Notes: generated by a model from the sequence alone, not told the origin. A stretch of 6,803 nucleotides of DNA from JAJQBJ01 sp964387095 (GCA_964387095.1 CAYLVH010000086.1:1-6803), one strand, 5' to 3'. Shown: positions 1-5,946, counted from the stretch's first letter. Program-made: numbers and translations.

Positions 1-8
1 TGGAATCT

Positions 9-31
9 TCCCGCAGGGCTTTTTCTTTTGC
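9..31 (+). terminator. Possible right half of a plus-strand terminator cut by the window edge
   Basis: TTCCCGCAGGGC is followed by TTTTTCTTTT, the look of the 3' arm and U-run of a rho-independent terminator. The matching left arm (GCCCTGCGGGAA) would lie at or beyond the left edge and is not visible. If real, it would end a rightward gene converging on this region. This is inference from half a structure. Confidence 0.25.
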
Positions 32-53
32 GTGTTCTGCGGTGTTGCCTTAG

Positions 54-80
54 GTTATCACAGTTTTCCCCGTATGTCAA
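54..80 (-). promoter_or_regulatory. Weak candidate leftward promoter
   Basis: On the minus strand a perfect TTGACA (75-80) lies 15 bp upstream of GATAAC (54-59). The latter matches TATAAT at 4 of 6 positions and is preceded by TG one base away (extended -10 style). The 15-bp spacer is short, and any gene it would drive lies outside the window. Confidence 0.25.
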
Positions 81-91
81 ATTTTTTAAAC

Positions 92-123
92 AAAAAAACC
101 GGCGCAGCAAAAACTGCACCGGT
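92..123 (-). terminator. Rho-independent terminator of the L,D-transpeptidase gene
   Basis: Read leftward, ACCGGTGCAG (114-123) pairs with CTGCGCCGGT (98-107) over 10 bp with one G-U wobble and a 6-nt loop, followed by an uninterrupted run of T (92-98). It begins 8 bp after the stop codon of the L,D-transpeptidase gene. The plus strand also has a short T-run (TTTT) after the stem, so weak action in the other direction is possible. Confidence 0.88.
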
Positions 124-131
124 TTTACATT

Positions 132-1631
132 TTAAGACCCGTAAACAATCACCGGATATCCGGGCTTGACATTTTCATAAATGGTCTTTGCCGCAGACAG
201 CGGGAGATTCACACAGCCGTGGGAGCCATCGGTCTTATAGATGGAGCCGCCATAGGTGGAGCGCCAGCCGTCGGCATCGTGGAGCCCTACATTTCCGTTA
301 AAGGGGATCCAGTAGGTCACCGGCTCCTCGTAGCCATTTGTCTCCAGGGTGCCCAGGGTGGCAGGGCTCTGCTTATAGGAGATCGCCCAAACACCATAGG
401 AAGGCGTTGCGCGCTCACTGTCATTGGCCGTTCCGGTCACGCAATCGCTTTCCAGGATGCATTCGCCGTTGACATAGAGATAGACCTTCTGATGGGTGAT
501 ATCTATCTCCACGTAGGTGGAGCCGATATCATTGGTGGCCCGGGACACGCCATAATGGTAGTAATTGGGTTCGGTTGTCTCCACCGAACCGGCGCGAATT
601 TTTTCAATCAGCTCTGCGGTGGTGGTATCCCGGTACAATTTCCAGCCATAGTTGCCATTGGGCAGGGTCACTGTGTCGCCGTCATGGGTGACAAAAGTGT
701 GGGGCACGCCGTAGGTGTCCGTCTCATTGCCCATCTGGTCCACCCAGGCGTAAACCTGGTCCTCATCCAAATCCCAATTGCCATCCTCATCCTGCACCAA
801 CCAATTTACAATCACGCTGCCATCGCAGGTATAGGTGCGGTCAGAGAAGTCATAGGTGATGGAGGCCTTGGTGAAGGTCTGGATCTGCGCCAGCTGCGCG
901 TTCAGGTTTTCATCGTCCTCGGTGACTGTGGGGCCAGAATAAACGCCTGCGTTCACCAGGTCCACCGTTTCATCCCCGTTTTCCAGGGCGGTCACAATCA
1001 GCTCCCGGGCTGCCTCCACATCCAGGGTCGTGCCCTCCACCGATTCCGTGATGTAGAAATCTGTCTCGCCCTTTACAAGCTCGGAATCCACCGGAGCAAT
1101 CATCTGGCTGGTGTCCAGGCAGGTCAGCGCATCGATGCAGGCGTCGGCCTGCTCCTGATCGTAGCTGCGGATCAGGCTAATGGAAGAATCTGAACGCCGG
1201 AAATACTGCCGGAGCAAAGACAGCTTGTTGGCGTTCTGGTTATCCAGAACCGCCTGAATGGCTTCCGTATCCGGACGTTCTGCCAGGCTAATCTCTTGGC
1301 CGGTGATGCTCTCTTGACCGCCGCGTTCCACAATATTCAGAACGTATTCTTCTTCCACTTTCACGGTGATGGCGTCATAGGCCTCCTCCACCGTCATCCC
1401 GCTGCAGTCGACTTCATTCAGGTAGGTATTTTTAAAGAAGCGGGTTTCATCAAATGCGCCGCCGTCATTGAGGATATAAGCGCTCGCCCCCGCAGCTGCG
1501 GCCACAAGCACCGCCAGGGTGCAGACGATGACCAACAAGGCGATTTTCCCCTTTTTATGCGGCTTTTTATCGTTTACAACCTCCCTGGTGGGCTGATATT
1601 CATTTTTCTCTTTCTTTGCCAATATATTCAC
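132..1631 (-). CDS. Membrane-anchored L,D-transpeptidase with PG_binding_4-like region and YkuD catalytic domain
   Basis: Enzymes with this architecture cross-link peptidoglycan stem peptides through 3-3 bonds, or attach proteins to them, on the outer face of the membrane. The protein (499 aa from the GTG chosen here) has a lysine-rich cytoplasmic N-terminus, one membrane segment at about residues 30-52, and an extracytoplasmic region. A VanW-associated PG_binding_4-like module at about 72-228 includes the typical APVD and EGTTLD stretches; a second, less regular one lies at about 240-355. The C-terminal YkuD domain (from about 373) carries the signature His451 then SHGCVN, with His471 and catalytic Cys473. 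No ATG is in frame near the start: TTG at 1637, GTG at 1631 and TTG at 1622 are the options, and a stop lies just upstream of 1637. GTG is preferred for spacing from a weak AGAG. The gene has its own promoter and terminator, so it is probably monocistronic. Domain assignment is confident; cross-linking versus protein anchoring is not determined. Confidence 0.93.
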   Translation of the reverse strand: MNILAKKEKNEYQPTREVVNDKKPHKKGKIALLVIVCTLAVLVAAAAGASAYILNDGGAFDETRFFKNTYLNEVDCSGMTVEEAYDAITVKVEEEYVLNIVERGGQESITGQEISLAERPDTEAIQAVLDNQNANKLSLLRQYFRRSDSSISLIRSYDQEQADACIDALTCLDTSQMIAPVDSELVKGETDFYITESVEGTTLDVEAARELIVTALENGDETVDLVNAGVYSGPTVTEDDENLNAQLAQIQTFTKASITYDFSDRTYTCDGSVIVNWLVQDEDGNWDLDEDQVYAWVDQMGNETDTYGVPHTFVTHDGDTVTLPNGNYGWKLYRDTTTAELIEKIRAGSVETTEPNYYHYGVSRATNDIGSTYVEIDITHQKVYLYVNGECILESDCVTGTANDSERATPSYGVWAISYKQSPATLGTLETNGYEEPVTYWIPFNGNVGLHDADGWRSTYGGSIYKTDGSHGCVNLPLSAAKTIYENVKPGYPVIVYGS

Positions 1632-1642
1632 AACCAATCTCT

Positions 1643-1663
1643 AAAAAGCTGTGGGCAACAGCT
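1643..1663 (-). promoter_or_regulatory. Hairpin plus U-run in the leader of the L,D-transpeptidase gene (possible attenuator)
   Basis: On the minus strand AGCTGT (1658-1663) and ACAGCT (1647-1652) form a perfect 6-bp stem with a 5-nt loop, followed directly by TTTT (TTTTT counting the last stem base). It ends about 12 nt before the proposed GTG start and lies within the transcript made from the promoter at 1717-1745. It could be a weak intrinsic attenuator or could influence ribosome access. The short stem makes strong termination uncertain. Confidence 0.45.
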
Positions 1664-1716
1664 ATATGCAGGATTATTTTCACCGTCGAATTAACAAATT
1701 ATTTATCGATTGTTAC

Positions 1717-1745
1717 ATTATAACACCGACTAAGTGATTTTTCCA
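1717..1745 (-). promoter_or_regulatory. Promoter of the L,D-transpeptidase gene (extended -10), with overlapping inverted repeat
   Basis: The minus strand reads TGGAAA (1740-1745; 4 of 6 to TTGACA), a 17-bp spacer, then TATAAT (1717-1722) preceded by TG and one base, an extended -10. Transcription would start near 1710, giving a leader of roughly 80 nt. The -10 sits inside TGTTA-N5-TAACA, a perfect 5-bp inverted repeat (1711-1725) that could be an operator, though AT-rich symmetry around a -10 can arise by chance. Confidence 0.62.
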
Positions 1746-1837
1746 TTAATTTTTTGTTAAGTTTTATTTTTCCTCTTTGCCCATCCTTCATCGCCCCTCT
1801 CTGTTCGGGATTTCCCACACCGGGAGGAACCGGGCAT

Positions 1838-1876
1838 AAAAAGCCGGCACCTGCCCGTTTTAAGGTGAGTGCCGGC
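1838..1876 (-). terminator. Rho-independent terminator at the end of the polysaccharide-regulation operon
   Basis: On the minus strand GCCGGCAC (1869-1876) pairs perfectly with GTGCCGGC (1843-1850), followed by TTTTT (1838-1842). The 18-nt loop is longer than usual, and CACC/GGTG inside offers an alternative pairing register. It is the first terminator-like structure after the second kinase gene, about 300 bp past its stop, and 16 bp past the stop of the short frame at 1892-2050. No T-run follows on the plus strand. Confidence 0.72.
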
Positions 1877-1891
1877 AATTTCATTGATTTT

Positions 1892-2050
1892 TCAATTTAC
1901 AGCCTCTTCCGTGGCGCCGCCATAGGAGGGGATCCGGGGGGCAGAGTACAGCACGCCTTCAGCCGCCGAGCCGCAGTTTTCAATGAAGCCGGTATCCCCA
2001 ATGCCGCCACCCAGGCCAGCCATCTTAGCGGTGCACGGATAGTCCGCCAT
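1892..2050 (-). pseudogene. Short reading frame, possible 3' remnant of a protein gene (52 codons)
   Basis: From ATG at 2050 this frame encodes 52 residues; it is open further upstream to a TGA at 2153-2155 but has no other start and no ribosome binding site. Its codon choice (GGC, GAA, CTG, ATT, AAC) resembles the neighbouring genes, whereas the competing 84-codon frame is rich in Pro and Arg. It contains GFIENCGSAAEGVL followed by a PR pair. This weakly recalls the AGxAAEG…P stretch of LivJ/LivK-type branched-chain amino acid binding proteins, a resemblance judged by eye only. The start overlaps the palindrome at 2039-2070, so what precedes it may be rearranged. The stop lies just before the operon terminator. 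It could be a decayed gene end, a small unrecognised protein, or chance. Confidence 0.28.
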
Positions 2051-2070
2051 GGTTTCCCATAGCGGACTAT
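2039..2070 (-). repeat. 32-nt near-perfect palindrome: 14-bp stem with GAAA tetraloop
   Basis: Read on the minus strand, ATAGTCCGCTATGG, then GAAA, then CCATGGCGGACTAT. All 14 positions can pair in RNA if one G-U wobble is allowed; on the plus strand that position is a C-A mismatch and the loop is TTTC. The better fit of the minus-strand RNA, with a GNRA tetraloop, agrees with the direction of transcription. No U-run follows, so it is not a terminator. It could be a structured 3' UTR element or one copy of a dispersed palindromic repeat. Confidence 0.7.
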
Positions 2071-2085
2071 TTCGGCTTTGCTGTG

Positions 2086-2123
2086 CTCCCTGACCCCGGC
2101 CAGAATCACCGGGGGCAAGGGAG
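2086..2123 (-). other. 38-nt G+C-rich stem-loop downstream of the second kinase gene
   Basis: CTCCCT (2118-2123) pairs with AGGGAG (2086-2091), and inside, after a small 3x2 internal loop, CCCCGG pairs with CCGGGG around a 9-nt loop. It starts 48 bp past the kinase stop codon and is only 15 nt from the palindrome at 2039-2070, so the transcript would carry two consecutive stem-loops. No U-run follows. Function unknown. Confidence 0.5.
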
Positions 2124-2171
2124 GCGGCAGTTGATTGTTCGATACCCTCATTTCAAGTTCTCAGAGGCAGA

Positions 2172-3638
2172 CTATTGCTGTTTTTTGGCCCGCTTTTCTC
2201 CGTAGCCATATCCATATTTCCCGCTTCCGTAGCCTCCATAGCCGTAACCATAGCCATATCCATACCCATAATCACGGCTGGTGATGCCGTTCTTGGCATT
2301 GTTGATGAGGCAACCCAGCAGCGGAACCCCTGTCTCCGTCAGAAGCTCAATTGACAGTAAGATGCGGTCAATCCTGGAATAGTCCTGACGCACCACAAAA
2401 ACAGCGCCGTCCACACAGCGGGCAAACTGGGACGCATCAGACATCAATCCGCAGGGAGGGGTGTCCACAATCACATAGTCACAATGCTTCTCCAGCTGCT
2501 GCATCAGCAGTCGGATCTTTTCCTGCTTCAGGCCGCCCTTCTCAGGGAGTCCGGACCTGGTTCCCGTCAGCACCAGCAGGCTCATATTCTTGTAATGCTG
2601 AAAATACTTGATGTGAATCTCCCCCTCATTCAGCACGTCTTCAAGGCCGGAATCCTTTTGCGGCAGACCCATAATTGCCGCCACAGAGGGATTTCTCAGG
2701 TCCCCATCCACCAGGATCACGCGCTTTTTCTTCTTTGCCAGGGCAATGGCCAGGTTGACCGCAACCGTTGACTTGCCCTCGCCCGCCGACGCACTGGTGA
2801 CAAGGATGCTCTTGGCGCCCTCCTTCTCCGCATTCTGGAGGAGCCGGTTTCGAATGATGCGGATACTCTCCCCCAGCATATTCCCATTTTTCCCGTCCAG
2901 CAAAATCTGAGACCGGTTCCGGTTGCTTCGGGCCTTCACCTTAATTTCCGGGATGCTGCCCAGATAGGGAACGCTGAGCCGGGCCTTGAGATCCTCTTCC
3001 CTGCGCACCGTGTTCCGGGTCAGGGCGTAGAACAGCAGCACCGCCAGAGAGATGCCAACACCAATCGCAAATCCCCGCTTGGCGGCGCCCATGGGATTGG
3101 GCTGATTCGTGGGGCTTTCCGGCACGCCGCTTTCATCCATGGGCGTCAGCTCGGTATCTCCGATGATGTATTCAGCCACAACGGGATAATTCGCAATCAC
3201 CGACTGGAGTACATCATAGGCAAGCTGCGGGTCCGAAGCGGTGACCCGGATGGTAAAGAGCGCCGAATCCTCCATTGCTTCTGCCGTGATTGTAGCCGGG
3301 ACACTGGTATAACCCAGGTCATTCGCCACCAGCTGACTCAGCGCGCTGCTGGTCAGGATATAGGGGAAGGTTGTGCTCATCTGGGTTGCCGTGGCCTGAC
3401 TGTAATAGCTTTCGCTATATCCGTAGACATTCTTGGTACTCACGACAAAGGTAGAATAGGCCTGATACACAGGGGTATAACTGCGCATTTCTCGGATATA
3501 AAACAGGGCCGTACACAGGGCAATCAAAATCAGGCAGCACCACCAGAGCTTTTTGAACCCTCGCCACAGGTCGTCCAGAAGGGCGGTCAGGTCAATTTTT
3601 TGCTGTTCTTCCGAAAGATTAGTTCTTTCTTGTTCCAT
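2172..3638 (-). CDS. Fused Wzz-type chain-length regulator and BY-family tyrosine autokinase (second copy, canonical)
   Basis: Proteins of this type control polymerisation and export of capsule or exopolysaccharide; the kinase autophosphorylates on tyrosine and is reset by a phosphatase. The 488-aa product has a Wzz domain bounded by membrane segments at about 31-48 and 189-206, an external loop of about 140 residues, and a proline-rich stretch (173-182) before the second segment. The cytoplasmic kinase has the oligomerisation motif ExxRxxR (Glu257, Arg260, Arg263), Walker A SASAGEGKST (Lys289), Walker A' with Asp311 and Asp313, Walker B VIVDTPP (Asp392), and a C-terminal cluster of ten tyrosines (457-479) in a Tyr-Gly repeat. 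The start at 3638 is set by GGAGGT five bases upstream; a longer frame to 3737 is only a shadow of the upstream gene. It overlaps that gene by 20 bp. Gram-positive CpsC and CpsD are usually separate proteins; here they are fused, but with a CpsC-sized loop rather than the long Wzc one. Confidence 0.95.
   Translation of the reverse strand: MEQERTNLSEEQQKIDLTALLDDLWRGFKKLWWCCLILIALCTALFYIREMRSYTPVYQAYSTFVVSTKNVYGYSESYYSQATATQMSTTFPYILTSSALSQLVANDLGYTSVPATITAEAMEDSALFTIRVTASDPQLAYDVLQSVIANYPVVAEYIIGDTELTPMDESGVPESPTNQPNPMGAAKRGFAIGVGISLAVLLFYALTRNTVRREEDLKARLSVPYLGSIPEIKVKARSNRNRSQILLDGKNGNMLGESIRIIRNRLLQNAEKEGAKSILVTSASAGEGKSTVAVNLAIALAKKKKRVILVDGDLRNPSVAAIMGLPQKDSGLEDVLNEGEIHIKYFQHYKNMSLLVLTGTRSGLPEKGGLKQEKIRLLMQQLEKHCDYVIVDTPPCGLMSDASQFARCVDGAVFVVRQDYSRIDRILLSIELLTETGVPLLGCLINNAKNGITSRDYGYGYGYGYGYGGYGSGKYGYGYGEKRAKKQQ
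2199..2270 (-). repeat. In-frame TAY-GGN hexanucleotide tract encoding the Tyr-Gly tail
   Basis: Codons 457-480 of the second kinase include six consecutive Tyr-Gly units (TAT or TAC followed by GGN), then a Gly-Tyr-Gly spacer and three more units. The repeat unit is 6 bp, so gain or loss of units keeps the frame and changes the number of phosphorylatable tyrosines. Third bases vary between units, which lowers slippage compared with a perfect repeat. Confidence 0.8.
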
Positions 3639-5028
3639 AATGACCTCCATATCTTCCAGAATAACCATAATATCCGGCCGCGCCGCTTCTCCGCTTGATG
3701 GCATAATTGAAGATGCAGCCAAGCACCTTGCCGCCAACGCTGTTTAAGTCGTCAAGGGCGTCATTGATGCTCCGGGCAAGTACAGCGTCCTCCCGAATCA
3801 CCAGCACAACCCCATCCGCGAGCTTGACCAGGTCCTCGGTATCAGACACCAAGGCCAGCGGCGCGGTATCCAGAATGATGTAGTCCACCCGCTCCCGCCA
3901 TGCGTCAAGGACTTCCTTCAGCTTCGGCGTCCCCAGCAGGGCATCTGTCGTACTCACCGCCACGCTGTTAAACATTGTATAAAGCCCCGTCTTTTTGTAC
4001 CGTTGTCCGTAATCCTCCGCCGGCAGGTCCCATTTCAGGGCCTTAGGCAGGTCAATCCGCTGTTCCCTGGAGGGCTGGAAGATTTTATACTGAGAAGGCT
4101 TCCGGAGGTCCAGGTCCGCCAGCAGGACCCGCTTGCCCTCCAGGGCAAGCGCCAAGGCGAGGTTTGCCGCCACAGTGGATTTGCCCTCATTCTCCGCCAC
4201 GCTGGTGAGCAGCAGCACCTTGAACTGGTTCCGGTCCATGTGACTTCGGACTCTGGAGGCCACCATCTTGTTGGACTCCACAAACTGAAAGCTCCGCATG
4301 GGATTCTGAATCAGCATGGAGATCGCAGATCGCTTTCTTTTGCCGGCAAGCAGGTTCATGGTCTTACGCTCACGGTAAATCGTCCCCAGGGACCGGGTGT
4401 CTACCTTGGCGGCAAGTTGACTCTCATTTTTCACCGTATCCCGCATATAGGACATCCAGACCAAATATGCCATCACGATGACCGCCGCAATCCGGAAGCT
4501 GCGGACCATAGGTTTTTTGGTGTTCAGCCCGTTGGAGGGCGCCATGGGAATGGAGGGATCCTGGATCACCTCCAGAATCACATCCCCCACCACATAATCG
4601 GAAACCTGATCATAATTCTCCATGATGGAGTTGATGACCTGGTAGGCCTCCATCGGGGAGCCTGCGGACACCTGCAGCTCCACCATATTGGTCTCTTCCA
4701 CCTGGCTCACTGCTGTTGTCGCCGAGAAGGAGGACAGGCCCAGATCCTCGGCCACCTTCTTTTTCAGCAGCGTGCTGTCCAGCACCTGTGCAAAGCGGGT
4801 GGCCAAGTCCCTTGCAGAGGACAAATTCTGATAAATGCTGCTGTTTATGTTCTTTGTCGTCACGATAAAGGTGGTTTTTGTGGTGTAGACAGGGGTATAA
4901 TTGGCGGTCACCCAGATATTCGCAAACAGGCTGGCGGAAATGGCCAGCAACAAAATCACCCACCACTGCTTTAAGACATCCTTTACGATGCTGATCAGAT
5001 CGATTTGATTGCCCAGTTGTCTATTCAT
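3619..5028 (-). CDS. Fused Wzz-type chain-length regulator and BY-family tyrosine kinase (first copy, divergent)
   Basis: The 469-aa protein has the same layout as its downstream neighbour: membrane segments at about 22-40 and 178-195, an external loop of about 137 residues, a proline-containing stretch (158-164), and a cytoplasmic CpsD-like ATPase. The external loop opens with YTPVY and TF-x-V-x-TKN, shared by both copies, so they likely arose by tandem duplication. Walker A (276-285, Lys283) and Walker A' (LLADLDLRKP, Asp305 and Asp307) are intact. Three features depart from the family: Walker B reads IILDTAP instead of DTPP (Asp387 kept), the usual ExxRxxR motif appears as ExxKxxA (251-257), and the tail has only five tyrosines (453-464). 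It may be a weaker kinase or a partner and substrate of the second copy; this is inference. Start ATG at 5028 lies 13 bp after the upstream stop, with AGAGGG overlapping that stop codon. Its last codons contain the ribosome binding site of the next gene. Confidence 0.93.
   Translation of the reverse strand: MNRQLGNQIDLISIVKDVLKQWWVILLLAISASLFANIWVTANYTPVYTTKTTFIVTTKNINSSIYQNLSSARDLATRFAQVLDSTLLKKKVAEDLGLSSFSATTAVSQVEETNMVELQVSAGSPMEAYQVINSIMENYDQVSDYVVGDVILEVIQDPSIPMAPSNGLNTKKPMVRSFRIAAVIVMAYLVWMSYMRDTVKNESQLAAKVDTRSLGTIYRERKTMNLLAGKRKRSAISMLIQNPMRSFQFVESNKMVASRVRSHMDRNQFKVLLLTSVAENEGKSTVAANLALALALEGKRVLLADLDLRKPSQYKIFQPSREQRIDLPKALKWDLPAEDYGQRYKKTGLYTMFNSVAVSTTDALLGTPKLKEVLDAWRERVDYIILDTAPLALVSDTEDLVKLADGVVLVIREDAVLARSINDALDDLNSVGGKVLGCIFNYAIKRRSGAAGYYGYSGRYGGHYGTRKN
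3643..3648 (-). promoter_or_regulatory. Ribosome binding site of the second kinase, inside the first kinase gene
   Basis: GGAGGT lies 4 bases before ATG at 3638 counting from its last T (5 from the GGAGG core). It fixes that start over upstream in-frame codons at 3650, 3668 and 3737. The same bases encode Gly-Gly of the first kinase's tyrosine tail, so reinitiation or coupling is likely. Confidence 0.85.
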
Positions 5029-5041
5029 CTTCCCAGCCCTC

Positions 5042-5917
5042 TCAATTTTCCACGATCACGATCATGCGCACCGAGCCTTCATAGATGTCGTTGGTATAGC
5101 TGTATGTGATCTCATAGGTACCCGGAGTATTATAATCCACATTGTCCGAGATGGAAACCTCGCCGGGAGAAATGGCGGCATCTTCCTCCTGGGCGCATTC
5201 CAAATCACCAGAGGCGGTTTTCTCATATATCAGATTCCCCACGTCGATTTCCTTGACATAATCCCAAGGACTCAGCGCTTCCCCGGTTTTCACATAAACC
5301 AGGTAATCGGTGAGCAGGATCTGGGGACAATTGCGCTCCCGGGAGGTATCATACAAGGTCGCCGTGGCCTCCAGCGTGGAGACCTCCCCGGCACTGTTCA
5401 TCACCGAGAACTCCACTTGATAATCCCCGGCCTCTGCCGTAGAAAGATTGGCCTCAGCGGTAACCTTCACATGTTCGGACAAATCGCCATCCAGCACATC
5501 ATAGGCCGACACCACACTCAGAATCTCATCCGACCCCACAGCAAACCGCAGGGGAGTTGAGAGCTCAAACCTCGTGGGGATGTAGTCACTATATACAATC
5601 TCCCGGGTTGCCTTGGTCACATTGCCCGCGGAATCAAAGGCCGCAATGGTAATCCGGCAGGTATTCTCAGCAATGAAATCGCTGACCGTCTCCACCAGCA
5701 GACTGTCGGAGACATCTCCGTCCTCCTGGTCCACAGCGGTGACCCCCGCCAGCATTGCATCCTCTCCATCCTCCACGGAGATCGTTACGCTGGTTTCATC
5801 CATGCTGATGGTGGGTCCGGTATTATCTGCCGCAATTTGCTGCCGGTACTGAAACAGCACATACAGTACCACCGCCAGCACAAACACCACCACACTAAAG
5901 ATCCTGGTCTTTCTCAT
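5042..5917 (-). CDS. Membrane-anchored protein with DUF5011/Ig-like extracytoplasmic modules
   Basis: The 291-aa product has a very short cytoplasmic N-terminus (MRKTR), one hydrophobic segment at 6-22 with no lipobox or obvious cleavage site, and an external region of about 265 residues. That region shows repeated bacterial Ig-like (DUF5011-type) signatures. Module one at about 36-112 has DQEDGDVSD and FDSAGN; module two at about 114-190 has YDVLDGDLSEHV, GDYQVEFSV and NSAG; a third, less regular module at about 192-291 ends with a PGTYEITYSYTN strand. Such modules bind protein or glycan partners and have no catalytic residues. Placed 29 bp after the phosphatase and 13 bp before the first kinase, it is probably co-translated with them and may work at the membrane as a sensor, scaffold or polysaccharide-contacting partner of the Wzz domains. 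The start at 5917 is chosen over 5938 because GGAGGA sits ideally upstream. No named family is recognised for the whole protein. Confidence 0.9.
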   Translation of the reverse strand: MRKTRIFSVVVFVLAVVLYVLFQYRQQIAADNTGPTISMDETSVTISVEDGEDAMLAGVTAVDQEDGDVSDSLLVETVSDFIAENTCRITIAAFDSAGNVTKATREIVYSDYIPTRFELSTPLRFAVGSDEILSVVSAYDVLDGDLSEHVKVTAEANLSTAEAGDYQVEFSVMNSAGEVSTLEATATLYDTSRERNCPQILLTDYLVYVKTGEALSPWDYVKEIDVGNLIYEKTASGDLECAQEEDAAISPGEVSISDNVDYNTPGTYEITYSYTNDIYEGSVRMIVIVEN

Positions 5918-5921
5918 ATCT

Positions 5922-5927
5922 TCCTCC
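5922..5927 (-). promoter_or_regulatory. Ribosome binding site deciding the start of the Ig-like protein
   Basis: GGAGGA is followed by AGAT and ATG at 5917. The alternative in-frame ATG at 5938 would lie upstream of this site, adding seven charged residues before the membrane segment and lacking its own ribosome binding site. Confidence 0.8.
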
Positions 5928-5946
5928 AAACTTCGCACTTCGGCAA

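Noticed and set aside
219..1193. Long plus-strand open frame (324 codons) opposite the L,D-transpeptidase
   Set aside because: It lies antisense to a gene with clear YkuD motifs, is rich in Gly, Ile and His typical of a reverse shadow, and shows no recognisable domain.
1699..1884. 61-codon minus-strand frame, with an inner 30-codon version from 1791 behind a GAGAGGGG
   Set aside because: The long form starts in the terminator stem and both run through the L,D-transpeptidase promoter. The inner start has a purine-rich site but spacing of only about 2 bases and no recognisable product.
1897..2151. 84-codon minus-strand frame starting MRVSNN
   Set aside because: Composition is unusually rich in Pro, Arg and Ala, it has no good ribosome binding site, and the alternative frame at 1892-2050 has more gene-like codon use.
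3639..3737. 33-codon N-terminal extension of the second kinase
   Set aside because: It lies in a shifted frame over the conserved tyrosine tail of the first kinase, while GGAGGT sits just before the internal ATG at 3638.
4003..4974. Plus-strand open frame (323 codons) opposite the first kinase
   Set aside because: His- and Gly-rich shadow of a gene with intact Walker motifs on the other strand; no ribosome binding site or domain recognised.
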